Origin: Pseudomonas sp. Irchel 3A7
Lineage (GTDB): Bacteria; Pseudomonadota; Gammaproteobacteria; Pseudomonadales; Pseudomonadaceae
Direction: 5' to 3'
Length of the DNA stretch: 64,000 bases
NCBI RefSeq assembly: GCF_900187565.1
Contig: NZ_FYED01000002.1
Location: 178,869 to 242,868, forward strand
The first letter of the stretch is position 1, and each line of letters starts with the position of its first letter. Shown piece by piece: positions 52,726 to 62,064 of the stretch. The notes under the pieces are model-generated. The model was not told the DNA's origin, ran no database searches, and saw nothing but the letters and a program-made list of their open reading frames with translations. The position numbers were made by a program, and so were the translations under genes.

Positions 52726-54888
52726 TCAGGCCTGACGAAGCGCCTGCGGGTCCACCGGCAAACTGCGCAGACGCTTGCCGGTGGCGGCGAAAATGGCATT
52801 CACCACCGCTGGCGCGATCGTCACGGTCGACACTTCACCCAACCCCCCCGGCGACTCGCCGCTCTCGACCCGGAACGTCTCGATCTGCGGCGTCTCGTTG
52901 ATCCGCAAGACCCGATAGGTGTCGAAGTTGCCCTGCTCGACTTGACCGTCCTTGAACGTGATATTGCCGAACAGCACGGCGCTCAAGCCGAAAATGGTGC
53001 CGCCCTGTACCTGGGCGACCACGCTGTCGGGATTGATCGCTATGCCGCAATCGACCACCGTGATGATCTTGTGCACCTGCACTTCGCCATTGGGCTTGAC
53101 GCTGACTTCCGCCACTTGCGCCGCGTAGGTGCTGAAGCAGGAGGTCAGCGCCAGGCCACGGCCACGCCCCGCGGCAGGCGGCGTGTCCCAGGCGGATTTC
53201 TCCCGGAGCATTTGCAGCACCTTCACTGCCCGCGGGTGTTTCTCCAACAGCGGGTAGCGGAATTCAAACGGATCGGTCTTCGACAGATGAGCCAGTTCGT
53301 CGACCAGACCTTCGACCATGAAGGCGTTCTGGGTATGCCCGACCCCGCGCCAGAACGCCGGCAAGATGCCCGCCGGCGGATCGTGGCGCACATAATGCAC
53401 GCTCAGGTTCGGGAACGCGTAAGGGCCGCAGGCATCGCGGATGGCATCACGGTCGATGCCATTGACGAACGCCGCCGGCGCCCAGCGGGCCAGGATCGAA
53501 CCGCCGGTGACCTTGTGTGTCCAGGCCACCGGGCGGCCCTGGGTATCCAGTCCGGCACTGAGGTGGTTGTAGTGGAACGGCCGCAACGTACTGTGCCGGG
53601 TGTCTTCTTCCCGGGACCAGATGACCTTCAACGGGTAGTCCACCTGCCGGGCGAGTTTCACCGCGTCGGCGACGAAGTCGACTTCAAGGCGCCGGCCGAA
53701 ACCACCGCCGATCAAATGGTTGTGCACCTGCACGGACGCTTCCGGCAAGCCCGTCAATTGCGCGGCCACCGCTTTGGCCCGCGCCGGCACCTGGATACCC
53801 AGCCACAGGTCACAGCCGTCCTTGCGCACATGCACCGTACAGTTCACCGGTTCCAGGCAGGCATGGGCCAGAAACGGCACCTGGTAAGTGACTTCGACTT
53901 TCCGGTCGGCCTTGGCCAGTGCCGACTTCACATCACCTTCGTTACGCACTTGAACGCCAGGTTCGAGCGAGGCCGCCGTGATGTTCTTGAGCATCGACTC
54001 GCTGGACACCCCGGCATTGGCCCCGGCGTTCCATTTGATCTGCAACAGTGACAGGCCCTTGCGCGCCGCGCCCATATGATCGGCCACGACAGCAACCGAA
54101 TTGTCGGTGTGCAACACCTGCCGCACGCCTTTGACGGCCATCGCCGGTGCCGGGTCGACAGACTCGAAGGTGCCGCCAACCACCGGGCACAACATCAGCG
54201 CCGCGACCTTCATGCCTGGCGGATGAACGTCGATGCCGAACACCGCCTTGCCGTTGACCTTGTCCGGCGAGTCAGTGCGTTTGGCGGGCGTGCCGATCAG
54301 CTTGAATTCACTGGGATCTTTTAAAGGAATGGGCGATGGCAAGGGTAATGTCGACGCCGCGTCCACCAGTTCGCCATAGCCCAGTTTCCAGCCGCTGTCA
54401 GGGTGCAGGACCATGCCCTTGTCAGCCTTGCAACTGTCGACCGGGACGCCCCATTGCCTGGCCGCCGCGCTGACCAGCAGAATCCGCGCCGCCGCCCCGG
54501 CCTCGCGCAGCGGCTTCCAGTTGCCGGGAACCGAGGTCGAACCGCCGGTGACCTGGAAGCCCAGCATCGGGTTGGCGTACCGCTTGTCGTCGGCGGGGGC
54601 GTGTTCGATGACCACTTGATCGAGGCCCACTTCCAGCTCTTCGGCGATCAGCGCCGGCATCGAGGTGTAAGTGCCCTGACCCATTTCGACCGGTTGTATC
54701 GTCAGGAAAATCCGCCCCTCGCGGTCGATGCGCACATAGGCGTTGGGGGAAAAATCAGCCTCCCCGGCCTCGGCACCGCGCATCAGCCCCGGCAGGGAAA
54801 AGCTGATCAGCAACCCGCCGCCTATCGCCGCGCCGGCCTTGATGAAACCGCGTCGAGTGAGGCCTTCGCTGGTATCGATCGGGTTCAT
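52726..54888 (-). CDS. Molybdenum hydroxylase large subunit, isoquinoline 1-oxidoreductase beta (IorB) type, 720 aa
   Basis: A twin-arginine signal ([15 protein letters not shown]) suggests folded export to the periplasm. The molybdopterin domain has [40 protein letters not shown] and, later, [20 protein letters not shown] and [20 protein letters not shown]. It belongs to the xanthine-oxidase superfamily in the one-large-subunit form typical of isoquinoline and aldehyde oxidoreductases. The start overlaps the small-subunit stop as ATGA. The substrate may be an N-heterocycle or aldehyde. No dedicated cytochrome or XdhC-like chaperone gene is adjacent. Confidence 0.88.
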   Translation of the reverse strand: MNPIDTSEGLTRRGFIKAGAAIGGGLLISFSLPGLMRGAEAGEADFSPNAYVRIDREGRIFLTIQPVEMGQGTYTSMPALIAEELEVGLDQVVIEHAPADDKRYANPMLGFQVTGGSTSVPGNWKPLREAGAAARILLVSAAARQWGVPVDSCKADKGMVLHPDSGWKLGYGELVDAASTLPLPSPIPLKDPSEFKLIGTPAKRTDSPDKVNGKAVFGIDVHPPGMKVAALMLCPVVGGTFESVDPAPAMAVKGVRQVLHTDNSVAVVADHMGAARKGLSLLQIKWNAGANAGVSSESMLKNITAASLEPGVQVRNEGDVKSALAKADRKVEVTYQVPFLAHACLEPVNCTVHVRKDGCDLWLGIQVPARAKAVAAQLTGLPEASVQVHNHLIGGGFGRRLEVDFVADAVKLARQVDYPLKVIWSREEDTRHSTLRPFHYNHLSAGLDTQGRPVAWTHKVTGGSILARWAPAAFVNGIDRDAIRDACGPYAFPNLSVHYVRHDPPAGILPAFWRGVGHTQNAFMVEGLVDELAHLSKTDPFEFRYPLLEKHPRAVKVLQMLREKSAWDTPPAAGRGRGLALTSCFSTYAAQVAEVSVKPNGEVQVHKIITVVDCGIAINPDSVVAQVQGGTIFGLSAVLFGNITFKDGQVEQGNFDTYRVLRINETPQIETFRVESGESPGGLGEVSTVTIAPAVVNAIFAATGKRLRSLPVDPQALRQA

Positions 54889-55370
54889 GATGCGGCCTCC
54901 GTAGTGGCAACAACGACCGGGCCGGCAGCGGTCTTGATCGCTTCGCGTATCCGCACATAAGTGCCGCAGCGACAGATATTGCCCGCCATCGCGCTGTCGA
55001 TGGCTTGATCGTCCGGGTGTGGATTGGTGGCCAGCAATGCCGTGGCGGACATGATCTGCCCGGACTGGCAATAACCGCACTGCACCACTTCGTGCGCCAG
55101 CCAGGCGTCCTGAACGCGCTTGCCCGTCGGTGTTTCGCCAATCGCTTCTATGGTGGTGATTTCCGCCGCCAGCAGAGCGCTGACCGGCATCATGCAGGAA
55201 CGTATCGGCGTGCCGTTCATGTGCACCGTGCACGCGCCGCACAACGCCATCCCGCAGCCGAACTTGGTGCCGGTCATGCCCAGCACATCGCGTAGCACCC
55301 ATAACAAGGGTGTGTCGTCATCCACATCAACCTGATGGACAACCCCATTGATCTTGAGACTCTGAGCCAT
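54885..55370 (-). CDS. [2Fe-2S] small subunit of the molybdenum hydroxylase, IorA type, 161 aa
   Basis: The plant-type ferredoxin domain has [17 protein letters not shown], and the C-terminal helical domain has [17 protein letters not shown] and [16 protein letters not shown]. Together they bind the two [2Fe-2S] clusters of this family. No signal peptide is present, so it would be co-exported with the Tat signal of the large subunit. The gene is first in a two-gene operon and overlaps the large-subunit gene by four bases. Electrons from it would leave to a cytochrome or quinone not identified here. Confidence 0.93.
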   Translation of the reverse strand: MAQSLKINGVVHQVDVDDDTPLLWVLRDVLGMTGTKFGCGMALCGACTVHMNGTPIRSCMMPVSALLAAEITTIEAIGETPTGKRVQDAWLAHEVVQCGYCQSGQIMSATALLATNPHPDDQAIDSAMAGNICRCGTYVRIREAIKTAAGPVVVATTEAAS

Positions 55371-55563
55371 GAAGCCTCCTCATCCATCCGGTGCTGAAAC
55401 AATTGTTATGGTTTTAGCGCTCGTCCCCGGATGCCACCCGGCAGGGGACGCGCGTCAGCTCACTAGAGTAGAGAGTCTGCTCTTTTGAAGTACCGCCAAT
55501 TCCTGCAAGAGCCTTGAAGGGAAACTTAACAATGATGCCGTGCAACGGGCGGTTGCGCTTCGC

Positions 55564-55806
55564 TCACCCCCGGCTCGGCTCATCCTCCACCAGCAACGCG
55601 GCCAGGCGCTTGATCAACGGCGTCGCCAGCAGCACGAAAGGAATAAGGGTGGCCCAGGCCAACAACCAGGCCTTGAACCAGTAAACCAGCAATGCATCGG
55701 GGGAAAGGCCGGAGGGACTGGCGATCGCGGCGGCAATGGCGCAGGTAATGGCCGACTGGATCACGCCAGTGGCGTGCTGACGGTAGCGTGGGGAAAGTCT
55801 GCGCAT
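55564..55806 (-). CDS. DUF2798-like two-helix membrane protein, 80 aa
   Basis: Two predicted membrane helices (VIQSAITCAIAAAIASPSGL and WLLAWATLIPFVLLATPLIK) are separated by a short loop, and a basic N-terminus MRRLSPRYRQ precedes them. Size and pattern agree with DUF2798 proteins. GGAGG lies at good spacing before the ATG at 55806; the longer in-frame version lacks a ribosome-binding site. It follows the isochorismatase-like gene on the same strand by 61 bp, so they may be co-transcribed. The role is unknown. Confidence 0.7.
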   Translation of the reverse strand: MRRLSPRYRQHATGVIQSAITCAIAAAIASPSGLSPDALLVYWFKAWLLAWATLIPFVLLATPLIKRLAALLVEDEPSRG

Positions 55807-55867
55807 GCTGCGAACCTCCTGCTGGTATGGCGGTGCCCCGTGCAACGGTGCACCGCCAGGGTGTGGA

Positions 55868-56581
55868 TCAGGCCTTGAGGTAGTCCAGGGTTTGCGCCGT
55901 GGTCCACAGGGCATTGGCGATGTAGCGGTAGTTGATCAGCGCCGCCAGGTAACCATCGCCTTCCGGAGTGCTCGGGCCGGCGGTGGCGTCACGGACCACG
56001 GCCACTTCAAACCCCTGTTCCAGCAGCTCACGCAAGTGCGACTCGACACAAAGGTTGGCTGCCATACCCGCCAGAATGACCTGCGACACGCCGTGCTTGC
56101 GCAGTTGCAGCGCCAGGTCATTGGTTTCCGGACCGTACACCTTGTGCGGCGAGGCAATGATGGTTTTGCCATCGAGGATGTAGGGCTTGAATTCGGGCAT
56201 GAAATCGGCACCGGAGTTTTCAAAGCCGTCGAGAGTCAGCGGCCCCTTGCGATCGAACATGCAGATGCTGTGCATGACTTTCTCCAGTGGCCCGCCGAAC
56301 TGCCATTCGTGGTCGCACGGATAGTAGTAATGCGGGGAAACGGCGACGGTAATGCCCGCGTCTTTGGCCGCGGCAAACAACTGGCCCAGGTGATTGACCA
56401 CATCGTGTTCGACGACGCTCTTGCCGAACACGCCCCAGCTCACGCCCTCGGGGCTGAGGAAGTCGATCTGCGGGTCGATGACCACCAGCGCGGTACGGGA
56501 CAGGTCGAGTTTCATGCCCGGGTCCGGCAGCGCGGGTTCTGCCGGGTCGGCGTACGGGGTGCGAATCGTATCGTTGCTCAT
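55868..56581 (-). CDS. Isochorismatase-family cysteine hydrolase, 237 aa
   Basis: The hydrolase fold has the catalytic aspartate in ALVVIDPQIDFLSPEG, a candidate lysine near IASPHKVYGPETND and the nucleophile cysteine in GMAANLCVESHLRELL. The last segment continues GFEVAVVRDATAGPS. The set matches nicotinamidase/N-carbamoylsarcosine amidase-like enzymes. The substrate is open. The start at 56581 has GGAG upstream; longer frames run into the AraC gene on the other strand. It diverges from the AraC-type gene at 56734, which probably regulates it. Confidence 0.87.
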   Translation of the reverse strand: MSNDTIRTPYADPAEPALPDPGMKLDLSRTALVVIDPQIDFLSPEGVSWGVFGKSVVEHDVVNHLGQLFAAAKDAGITVAVSPHYYYPCDHEWQFGGPLEKVMHSICMFDRKGPLTLDGFENSGADFMPEFKPYILDGKTIIASPHKVYGPETNDLALQLRKHGVSQVILAGMAANLCVESHLRELLEQGFEVAVVRDATAGPSTPEGDGYLAALINYRYIANALWTTAQTLDYLKA

Positions 56582-56733
56582 AGCGGTGGACTCCGGTCGT
56601 GGACGAAAATATCGCTCTGCGCCGTGACACCCTTGATGGGCGTTGATTACCATCGGCGAGAACTGCATCCTACGGTCGCGCCCTGCTCCACTTTTGCCAG
56701 GACGTGCAGAGTCTTTACCCGGGCGTCTCCAAC

Positions 56734-57624
56734 ATGGATATCCTTTCCGAATTCTTCGAACGCACACACCTGCAGGGCCGGCTGTTCTTCGCCGGCCCCG
56801 TGGACGGTACGCTGGTGCTCGACAAGCCGCCGGGCATGGCGTTTATCCATGTGATCGGCCGCGGCGGTATCGACATGGTGCAACCGGGGCTGCCGAAGAT
56901 TTCCATCAACGAACCCAGCGTGCTGTTCTGCCCCAGCAGCTGCCGTTATCAGCTGCGTTCCAATTCCGCGCAAGGCGCTGAATTGATCTGCGCTTCGTTC
57001 CAGTTCGGGCGCAATGCCCTGCAGCCCTTCCCCCTCGGGCTCAAGGAAACCCTGGTGTTTCCGTTCCGACTACTGGACAACCTCGTCCCCCTGCTCGGCA
57101 CCCTGATCAACGAATTCCAGGACCAGGCCCCCGGTCGGACCAAGGCCCTGAACCTGCTGCTCGAATACCTGTTCGTGCGGCTGGTGCGGCGCTCGGTGAT
57201 CGAAGGCAAGATTTCCAGCGGCCTGCTCTATGCCCTGCAGGATGGGCGCCTTGCGACCGTGTTCAGCCGGATTCACCAGGAACCGGAGGCACTCTGGACC
57301 GTGGAGAAACTGGCTCAGCTTGCGAACATGTCGCGCTCCAAATTCTCGGCGTGCTTCACCCGGATCATGCAGATCTCACCGATGGGCTACGTCACCGCCT
57401 GGAGAATGAAACTGGCCCAGGACCTGCTGCGCGACGGGGTGCAGATCAAGGTGATCGCCGACTCGGTGGGCTACAGCTCGCAAGCCTCGTTCTCCAGAAC
57501 CTTCCTCAACGTGGTGGGCCTGCCGCCGGCCGAATGGCTCAAGCGCGATGCAAGCGGTGAAGACCTGCCGCAAGTAACGGCCCACGTACAGCGCGACCTG
57601 CCGGACGATTCAACCCATCAATAA
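56734..57624 (+). CDS. AraC-family transcriptional regulator, 296 aa
   Basis: The N-terminal half is a cupin-like ligand domain (GMAFIHVIGRGGIDMVQPGL, SVLFCPSSCRYQLRS), as in the AraC-type proteins with an AraC_binding_2/cupin_6 domain. The C-terminal AraC helix-turn-helix has WTVEKLAQLANMSRSKFSAC and VIADSVGYSSQASFSRTFLN. The start is uncertain: ATG at 56734 or GTG at 56704 in the same frame. It is divergent from the isochorismatase-like gene and 20 bp before the NIPSNAP gene, which may share its transcript. The ligand is unknown. Confidence 0.88.
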   Translation: MDILSEFFERTHLQGRLFFAGPVDGTLVLDKPPGMAFIHVIGRGGIDMVQPGLPKISINEPSVLFCPSSCRYQLRSNSAQGAELICASFQFGRNALQPFPLGLKETLVFPFRLLDNLVPLLGTLINEFQDQAPGRTKALNLLLEYLFVRLVRRSVIEGKISSGLLYALQDGRLATVFSRIHQEPEALWTVEKLAQLANMSRSKFSACFTRIMQISPMGYVTAWRMKLAQDLLRDGVQIKVIADSVGYSSQASFSRTFLNVVGLPPAEWLKRDASGEDLPQVTAHVQRDLPDDSTHQ

Positions 57625-57644
57625 CCCAGTCAGAGGGACAACAG

Positions 57645-57950
57645 ATGATCACCTGCTACCTGAAATATGTGCTCGACCCCTACAAGCTCGACGCGTTCGA
57701 ACACTACGGCAAACTGTGGATTCCCCTGGTGGAAAAATTTGGCGGCCAGCATCACGGTTACTTTCTGCCGTCCGAAGGTGCCAACAACATCGCCCTGGCC
57801 ATGTTCACCTTCCCCAGCCTTGCCGCCTACGAAACGTACCGGCAACAGTCGATGAACGACCCGCAGTGCATCGCCGCGTTCAAGTACGCCGAAGAAACCC
57901 GTTGCATCCTCAGTTACGAGCGCAGCTTTTTCCGGCCAGTCTTCGGCTGA
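57645..57950 (+). CDS. NIPSNAP-family protein, 101 aa
   Basis: This short ferredoxin-like alpha/beta protein has MITCYLKYVLDPYKLDAFEH, YGKLWIPLVEKFGGQHHGYF and TYRQQSMNDPQCIAAFKYAE, a good match to the NIPSNAP pattern. GAGGGA precedes the ATG. No signal peptide or membrane helix is present. Members are often found beside oxidoreductases or hydrolases, but their activities are mostly undefined. Here the gene follows an AraC-type regulator by 20 bp and is ended by a REP element. Confidence 0.85.
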   Translation: MITCYLKYVLDPYKLDAFEHYGKLWIPLVEKFGGQHHGYFLPSEGANNIALAMFTFPSLAAYETYRQQSMNDPQCIAAFKYAEETRCILSYERSFFRPVFG

Positions 57951-57982
57951 TCAAAAACGCAGCCTGCACCTGACAACAATCC

Positions 57983-58075
57983 CCTGTGGGAGCGAGCCTG
58001 CTCGCGAAAGCGGCTTATCAATCAACATTCATGTCGACCGGCCCACCGCTATCGCGAGCAGGCTCGCTGCCACAG
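57983..58075. repeat. REP doublet (REPIN)
   Basis: CTGTGGGAGCGAGCCTGCTC and GCGAGCAGGCTCGCTGCCAC face each other; the right copy has one mismatch. Confidence 0.88.
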
Positions 58076-58212
58076 AGCACTGGATCCTCGAGAGACTTCG
58101 CTGCGGCAAAAAATTTCCCTTCAGCACCTTTCGGCCATGTGAATGGCCAGCCATTGGCCATACTGCAATGTGCCCCCCCTCCCGATCTCCCTGCCCAGCC
58201 TGGTGAGCGAAC

Positions 58213-59712
58213 ATGAACATCCCGTGGAGCCGTTTTCGCGCATTAATCCTGCTGCTGACGCTGTGCTGCCTCAACACGGCACTGGCACAGACCCAACCCG
58301 AACTGCCTGCCGTCGAACTGACTCCGGCTGAAGAAGCCGAGGTGCAAAAAATGGTGTTGCCCGTTCTGCCGGACTGGGTCGGGGATTTCGAAGGCATGCG
58401 CGAACGCCGGTTGATCCGAGTGCTGGTGCCTTACAGCAAGACCTTTTTCGAGCTTGATCGCGGTCGGCAACGAGGGCTGAGTTATGAGCTGGGCAAGGGG
58501 CTCGAAGCCTGGCTGAACAAGACCCAACCCTATTCGAAAAAATCCATGCAATGGCGGGTCATGTTCATCCCGACCGCCCGCGACGAGTTGATGCCCAAAC
58601 TGATCAAAGGCGTTGGCGACATCGCCGCCGGCGGGCTCACCGTGACCGAGGCACGACTCAAGGACGTGGATTTCAGCGATCCGTTCGCAGTCAACATCCC
58701 GGAAATCCTGGTGTCCGCCCCAGGCAGCAAACCCGTGGAAAAACTTGAAGACCTGTCCGGCCAGGAAATTACCGTGCGGGCGTCCAGCAGCTACTACGAG
58801 CACCTCCAGGCGTTGAGCGCCTCATTCAAGGAGCAAGGCCTGGCGCCCATCGACCTGAAGACCGCCGATGAAAACCTGGAATCCGAAGACCTGCTGCAAA
58901 TGGTCAATGCCGGGTTGCTCAAGTCCACGGTGGTGGATCGATATATCGCAAAAATCTGGGCGCCGCTGTACACCGATATGCAGATTCACGAGGGCATTGT
59001 TGTGCATGACAACTCCGAGTTTGCCTGGGCGATTCGCAAGGACAGCCCACAGTTGAAAAGCCAGCTCGCCGGTTTCGTCAAAACCCACAAGATCGGAACC
59101 ACCTTTGGTAACAGCCTGCGCACCAAGTACGTCACCAACAGCAGCAAACGGGTGGTCAACGCAACGTCCGAAGCCGAGATGAAGAAGTTTCAGGAAATGG
59201 TGGAGATCTTCAACCGCCACGCCAGCACCTACGGTTTCGATCATTTGATGCTCATGGCGCAGGGTTTTCAGGAGTCGCAACTCGATCAGAAGGCCCGTAG
59301 CCCAAGAGGTGCGGTCGGTGTCATGCAGTTGCTGCCGACAACCGCCAAGGACCCAAAGGTGGCCATCGACGACATCGACAAGAGTGCCGACAGAAACATC
59401 GAAGCCGGCAGCAAGTACATGCGCCTGCTCGCGGACAAGTACCTGAACGACCCTCAATTGACGCAAATGAATAGGACCCTGATGACCTTCGCCGCCTACA
59501 ACGCCGGGCCGGGCAACCTGCGCAAATTCCGGGCGCTGGCAGAAAAGTCCAATCTGAACAAAAACGTCTGGTTTGGTAATGTCGAGCAGGCGGCGGCACA
59601 AGTGGTTGGCCGTGAGACCGTGGATTACGTCGGCAACATCTACAAGTACTACGTGGCGTACAAGCTTGTAGAGGAAAAATCCGCCTCGGGTGCTGCAAAA
59701 CCCACCCAGTGA
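58213..59712 (+). CDS. MltF-like lytic transglycosylase with solute-binding domain, 499 aa
   Basis: The signal peptide (LILLLTLCCLNTALA) is followed by a periplasmic-binding-protein-like domain at about 60-310 (RLIRVLVPYSKTFFELDRGR, IAAGGLTVTEARLKDVDFSD) and then a C-terminal SLT domain. The catalytic glutamate is in MAQGFQESQLDQKARSPRGA, with GVMQLLPTTAKD and TFAAYNAGPGNLRKFR after it. It would cleave the glycan strand of peptidoglycan with anhydro-sugar formation. There is no lipobox, so it is periplasmic rather than lipid-anchored, unlike many MltF proteins. The gene stands alone. Confidence 0.88.
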   Translation: MNIPWSRFRALILLLTLCCLNTALAQTQPELPAVELTPAEEAEVQKMVLPVLPDWVGDFEGMRERRLIRVLVPYSKTFFELDRGRQRGLSYELGKGLEAWLNKTQPYSKKSMQWRVMFIPTARDELMPKLIKGVGDIAAGGLTVTEARLKDVDFSDPFAVNIPEILVSAPGSKPVEKLEDLSGQEITVRASSSYYEHLQALSASFKEQGLAPIDLKTADENLESEDLLQMVNAGLLKSTVVDRYIAKIWAPLYTDMQIHEGIVVHDNSEFAWAIRKDSPQLKSQLAGFVKTHKIGTTFGNSLRTKYVTNSSKRVVNATSEAEMKKFQEMVEIFNRHASTYGFDHLMLMAQGFQESQLDQKARSPRGAVGVMQLLPTTAKDPKVAIDDIDKSADRNIEAGSKYMRLLADKYLNDPQLTQMNRTLMTFAAYNAGPGNLRKFRALAEKSNLNKNVWFGNVEQAAAQVVGRETVDYVGNIYKYYVAYKLVEEKSASGAAKPTQ

Positions 59713-60233
59713 TGGCAAGTGGCTTCTGCGCCGAAGGTCTCAACCCCCATAAACAGCGGCTTTCAGCCTGGATAACTCCAAATATCGATCTACGCTGAAC
59801 GCCTTGGCCTTCAGCATGGCCAACGATCTGTATCCGCTGCTGCCGTTTCATCAGCCGCTGGTGTTTGCGGCCTGTCACACCCCAGCGAGGATTCCATTTT
59901 CCCGCCGTACTGATGCGCGAAAGCGGGTTTTGACGCCGTTACCACCCCGGTGGCGTACCGCTGAAGGATGAGTGCCGTCTGGATCAAGGTTCGGCAACAA
60001 ATCGACGAACGACGCCTATTCCGCGACCTGCGACCACGCGGGGCTTGAATTGTCGAACTAATCTTCCACGACTGTCTTGAGCAGTGAACGGGAATGCCAT
60101 TGTGTCGTCAGGCGATTTCCTTGAACTGTCCAGGCTAAATGTTGGGGGGGTTACTCACGAAGATGCTTGTTGTTTTGCCCTCGATGCCTGAGCGGCCTAC
60201 AACGAGGATCTGAACTTGAGAAAGGACACCCTT
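59713..60233. other. Intergenic region upstream of the arylsulfatase, no firm feature
   Basis: About 520 bp without a credible gene. A short frame near 59798-59950 contains LYPLLPFHQPLVFAAC, which looks protein-like, but it has no start or recognisable family and could be a gene remnant. No terminator with a clear T-run and no known operator was found. AAAGGA at 60220 belongs to the sulfatase gene. Confidence 0.5.
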
Positions 60234-61883
60234 ATGAACAGGTTCGCGCACCGCTCCAGGCTTTACCTCGTATGTTCATTGTTGCTGGCAATCAACGTTG
60301 CCCAGGCGGCACAAACCGAAAAAACCAATATCCTGTTCATCGTCTCCGACGACACGGGCTACGGTGACCTCGGCCCTTACGGCGGCGGTGTCGGACGAGG
60401 CATGCCGACGCCCAGCATCGACCAGTTGGCGGCAGAAGGCACCACTTTCTATTCCTTCTATGCCCAACCCAGTTGTACCCCGGGCCGGGCCGCGATGCAG
60501 ACCGGGCGCATCCCCAACCGCAGCGGCATGACCACGGTAGCCTTTCAGGGTCAGGGCGGTGGCTTGCCGGCGGCGGAATGGACGCTGGCCTCCGTGCTCA
60601 AGACCGGTGGTTACGAAACCTATTTCACCGGCAAATGGCACTTGGGCGAGGCCGACTACGCCCTGCCCAATGCGCAAGGCTACGACGTCATGAAATACGC
60701 CGGCCTTTATCACCTCAATGCCTACACCTACGCCGATGCCACCTGGTTCCCGGACATGGATCCGGAGACCCGCGCCATGTTCACCCAAGTGACCAGAGGC
60801 GCGTTGTCCGGCAAGGCGGGGGAAAAAGCGGTCGAGGAATTCAAGATCAATGGGCAATACGTGGATACGCCAGTGGTGGATGGCAAGCCTGGCGTGGTCG
60901 GGATTCCGTTCTTCGACAGCTATGTCGAGAAAGCAGCACTGGAGTTCCTCGACACCGCGGCCAAATCCGACAAGCCGTTCTTTATCAACGTCAACTTCAT
61001 GAAAGTGCATCAACCCAACCTGCCCGCACCCGAGTTCGTCCACAAGTCGATCTCCAAGAGCAAGTACGCCGACTCGATAGTCGAGCTCGACACCCGTATC
61101 GGACGCATCATGGACAAGTTGAAAGCGCTAGGGCTGGATAAGAACACCCTGGTGGTCTACACCACCGATAACGGCGCCTGGCAGGACGTTTATCCGGACG
61201 CCGGTTACACGCCATTCCGGGGCACCAAAGGCACGGTGCGCGAAGGGGGCAACCGGGTGCCGGCGATCATGGTCTGGCCCGGCCAGATCAAGGCGAACGC
61301 CAAAAACCACGACATCATCGGTGGCCTGGATCTGATGGCGACATTCGCCTCGGTGGCCGGGATCAAACTGCCGGAGAAAGATCGCGAAGGTCAGCCGATC
61401 ATCTTCGACAGCTATGACATGACCCCGGTGTTGAAGGGCACCGGTCCCGATCCACGCAAGGAGTGGTTCTACTTCACCGAAAACGAGTTATCCCCGGGGG
61501 CTGCCCGTGTGGGCAACTACAAAGCCGTGTTCAACCTGCGTGGCGACGATGGCGCCCCGACCGGAGGCCTGGCCGTGGACACCAACCTGGGCTGGAAAGG
61601 TGCTGCAAAATACGTGGCAACGGTACCGCAGGTCTTCGACCTGTATCAGGACCCGCAGGAGCGCTATGACATTTTCATGAGCAACGTCACCGAGCGCACC
61701 TGGACCATGGTGCCGATCAGTCAGTCCATCGCCAGGCTCATGCAGACCTACATCAAATATCCGCCTCGCAAGATGCAGAGCATGACCTATGATGGCCCGG
61801 TTGAAATTTCCAAGTACCAGAAGTTCCAGTCGGTGCGCGAAGACCTGCAGAAGGAAGGTGTGACCATTCCAATCCCTAACTAG
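60234..61883 (+). CDS. Exported Cys-type arylsulfatase, 549 aa
   Basis: The signal peptide (LLLAINVAQAA) precedes a type I sulfatase. The first metal pair is in ILFIVSDDTGYGDLGPYGGG, and the formylglycine site is the CTPGR core in QPSCTPGRAAMQTGRIPNRS. FTGKWHLGEADY and VVYTTDNGAWQDVYPDAGYT give the remaining active-site residues. It would hydrolyse sulfate esters outside the cytoplasm to supply sulfur. The Cys-type needs a formylglycine-generating or anaerobic maturase enzyme, neither of which is in the window. AAAGGA lies upstream of the ATG at 60234. No sulfate-starvation motif was recognised. Confidence 0.9.
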   Translation: MNRFAHRSRLYLVCSLLLAINVAQAAQTEKTNILFIVSDDTGYGDLGPYGGGVGRGMPTPSIDQLAAEGTTFYSFYAQPSCTPGRAAMQTGRIPNRSGMTTVAFQGQGGGLPAAEWTLASVLKTGGYETYFTGKWHLGEADYALPNAQGYDVMKYAGLYHLNAYTYADATWFPDMDPETRAMFTQVTRGALSGKAGEKAVEEFKINGQYVDTPVVDGKPGVVGIPFFDSYVEKAALEFLDTAAKSDKPFFINVNFMKVHQPNLPAPEFVHKSISKSKYADSIVELDTRIGRIMDKLKALGLDKNTLVVYTTDNGAWQDVYPDAGYTPFRGTKGTVREGGNRVPAIMVWPGQIKANAKNHDIIGGLDLMATFASVAGIKLPEKDREGQPIIFDSYDMTPVLKGTGPDPRKEWFYFTENELSPGAARVGNYKAVFNLRGDDGAPTGGLAVDTNLGWKGAAKYVATVPQVFDLYQDPQERYDIFMSNVTERTWTMVPISQSIARLMQTYIKYPPRKMQSMTYDGPVEISKYQKFQSVREDLQKEGVTIPIPN

Positions 61884-61890
61884 CCCTGGG

Positions 61891-61915
61891 GTGGCAGCCT
61901 CGTCGAGGCTGCCAC
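61891..61915. terminator. Strong hairpin after the arylsulfatase gene
   Basis: GTGGCAGCCTCG / CGAGGCTGCCAC is a perfect 12-bp inverted repeat, eight bases after the stop. There is no T-run, so it may be a transcript-stabilising stem or a weak terminator. Confidence 0.5.
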
Positions 61916-62064
61916 TGCCGTTGAACAAAAGACATTCTTGAGCCCTCATTCTCAAAAAAACATCGTCGACCGTTTACGCTGAGCCGTTACCTGCCGATAA
62001 CGTCGCAGCGTCGTGCCCGTTTGCCGCCGCTTCATGCATCCGAATGCTTTGACAGGGACTTCAC

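Noticed and set aside
52723..54051. 442-residue plus-strand frame opposite the IorB gene
   Set aside because: It is a shadow of the molybdenum hydroxylase gene, whose motifs are all on the minus strand.
59321..59878. 185-residue minus-strand frame over the end of the MltF-like gene
   Set aside because: It overlaps the SLT domain coding sequence. Its translation is low-complexity Arg/Cys-rich and has no start signal.
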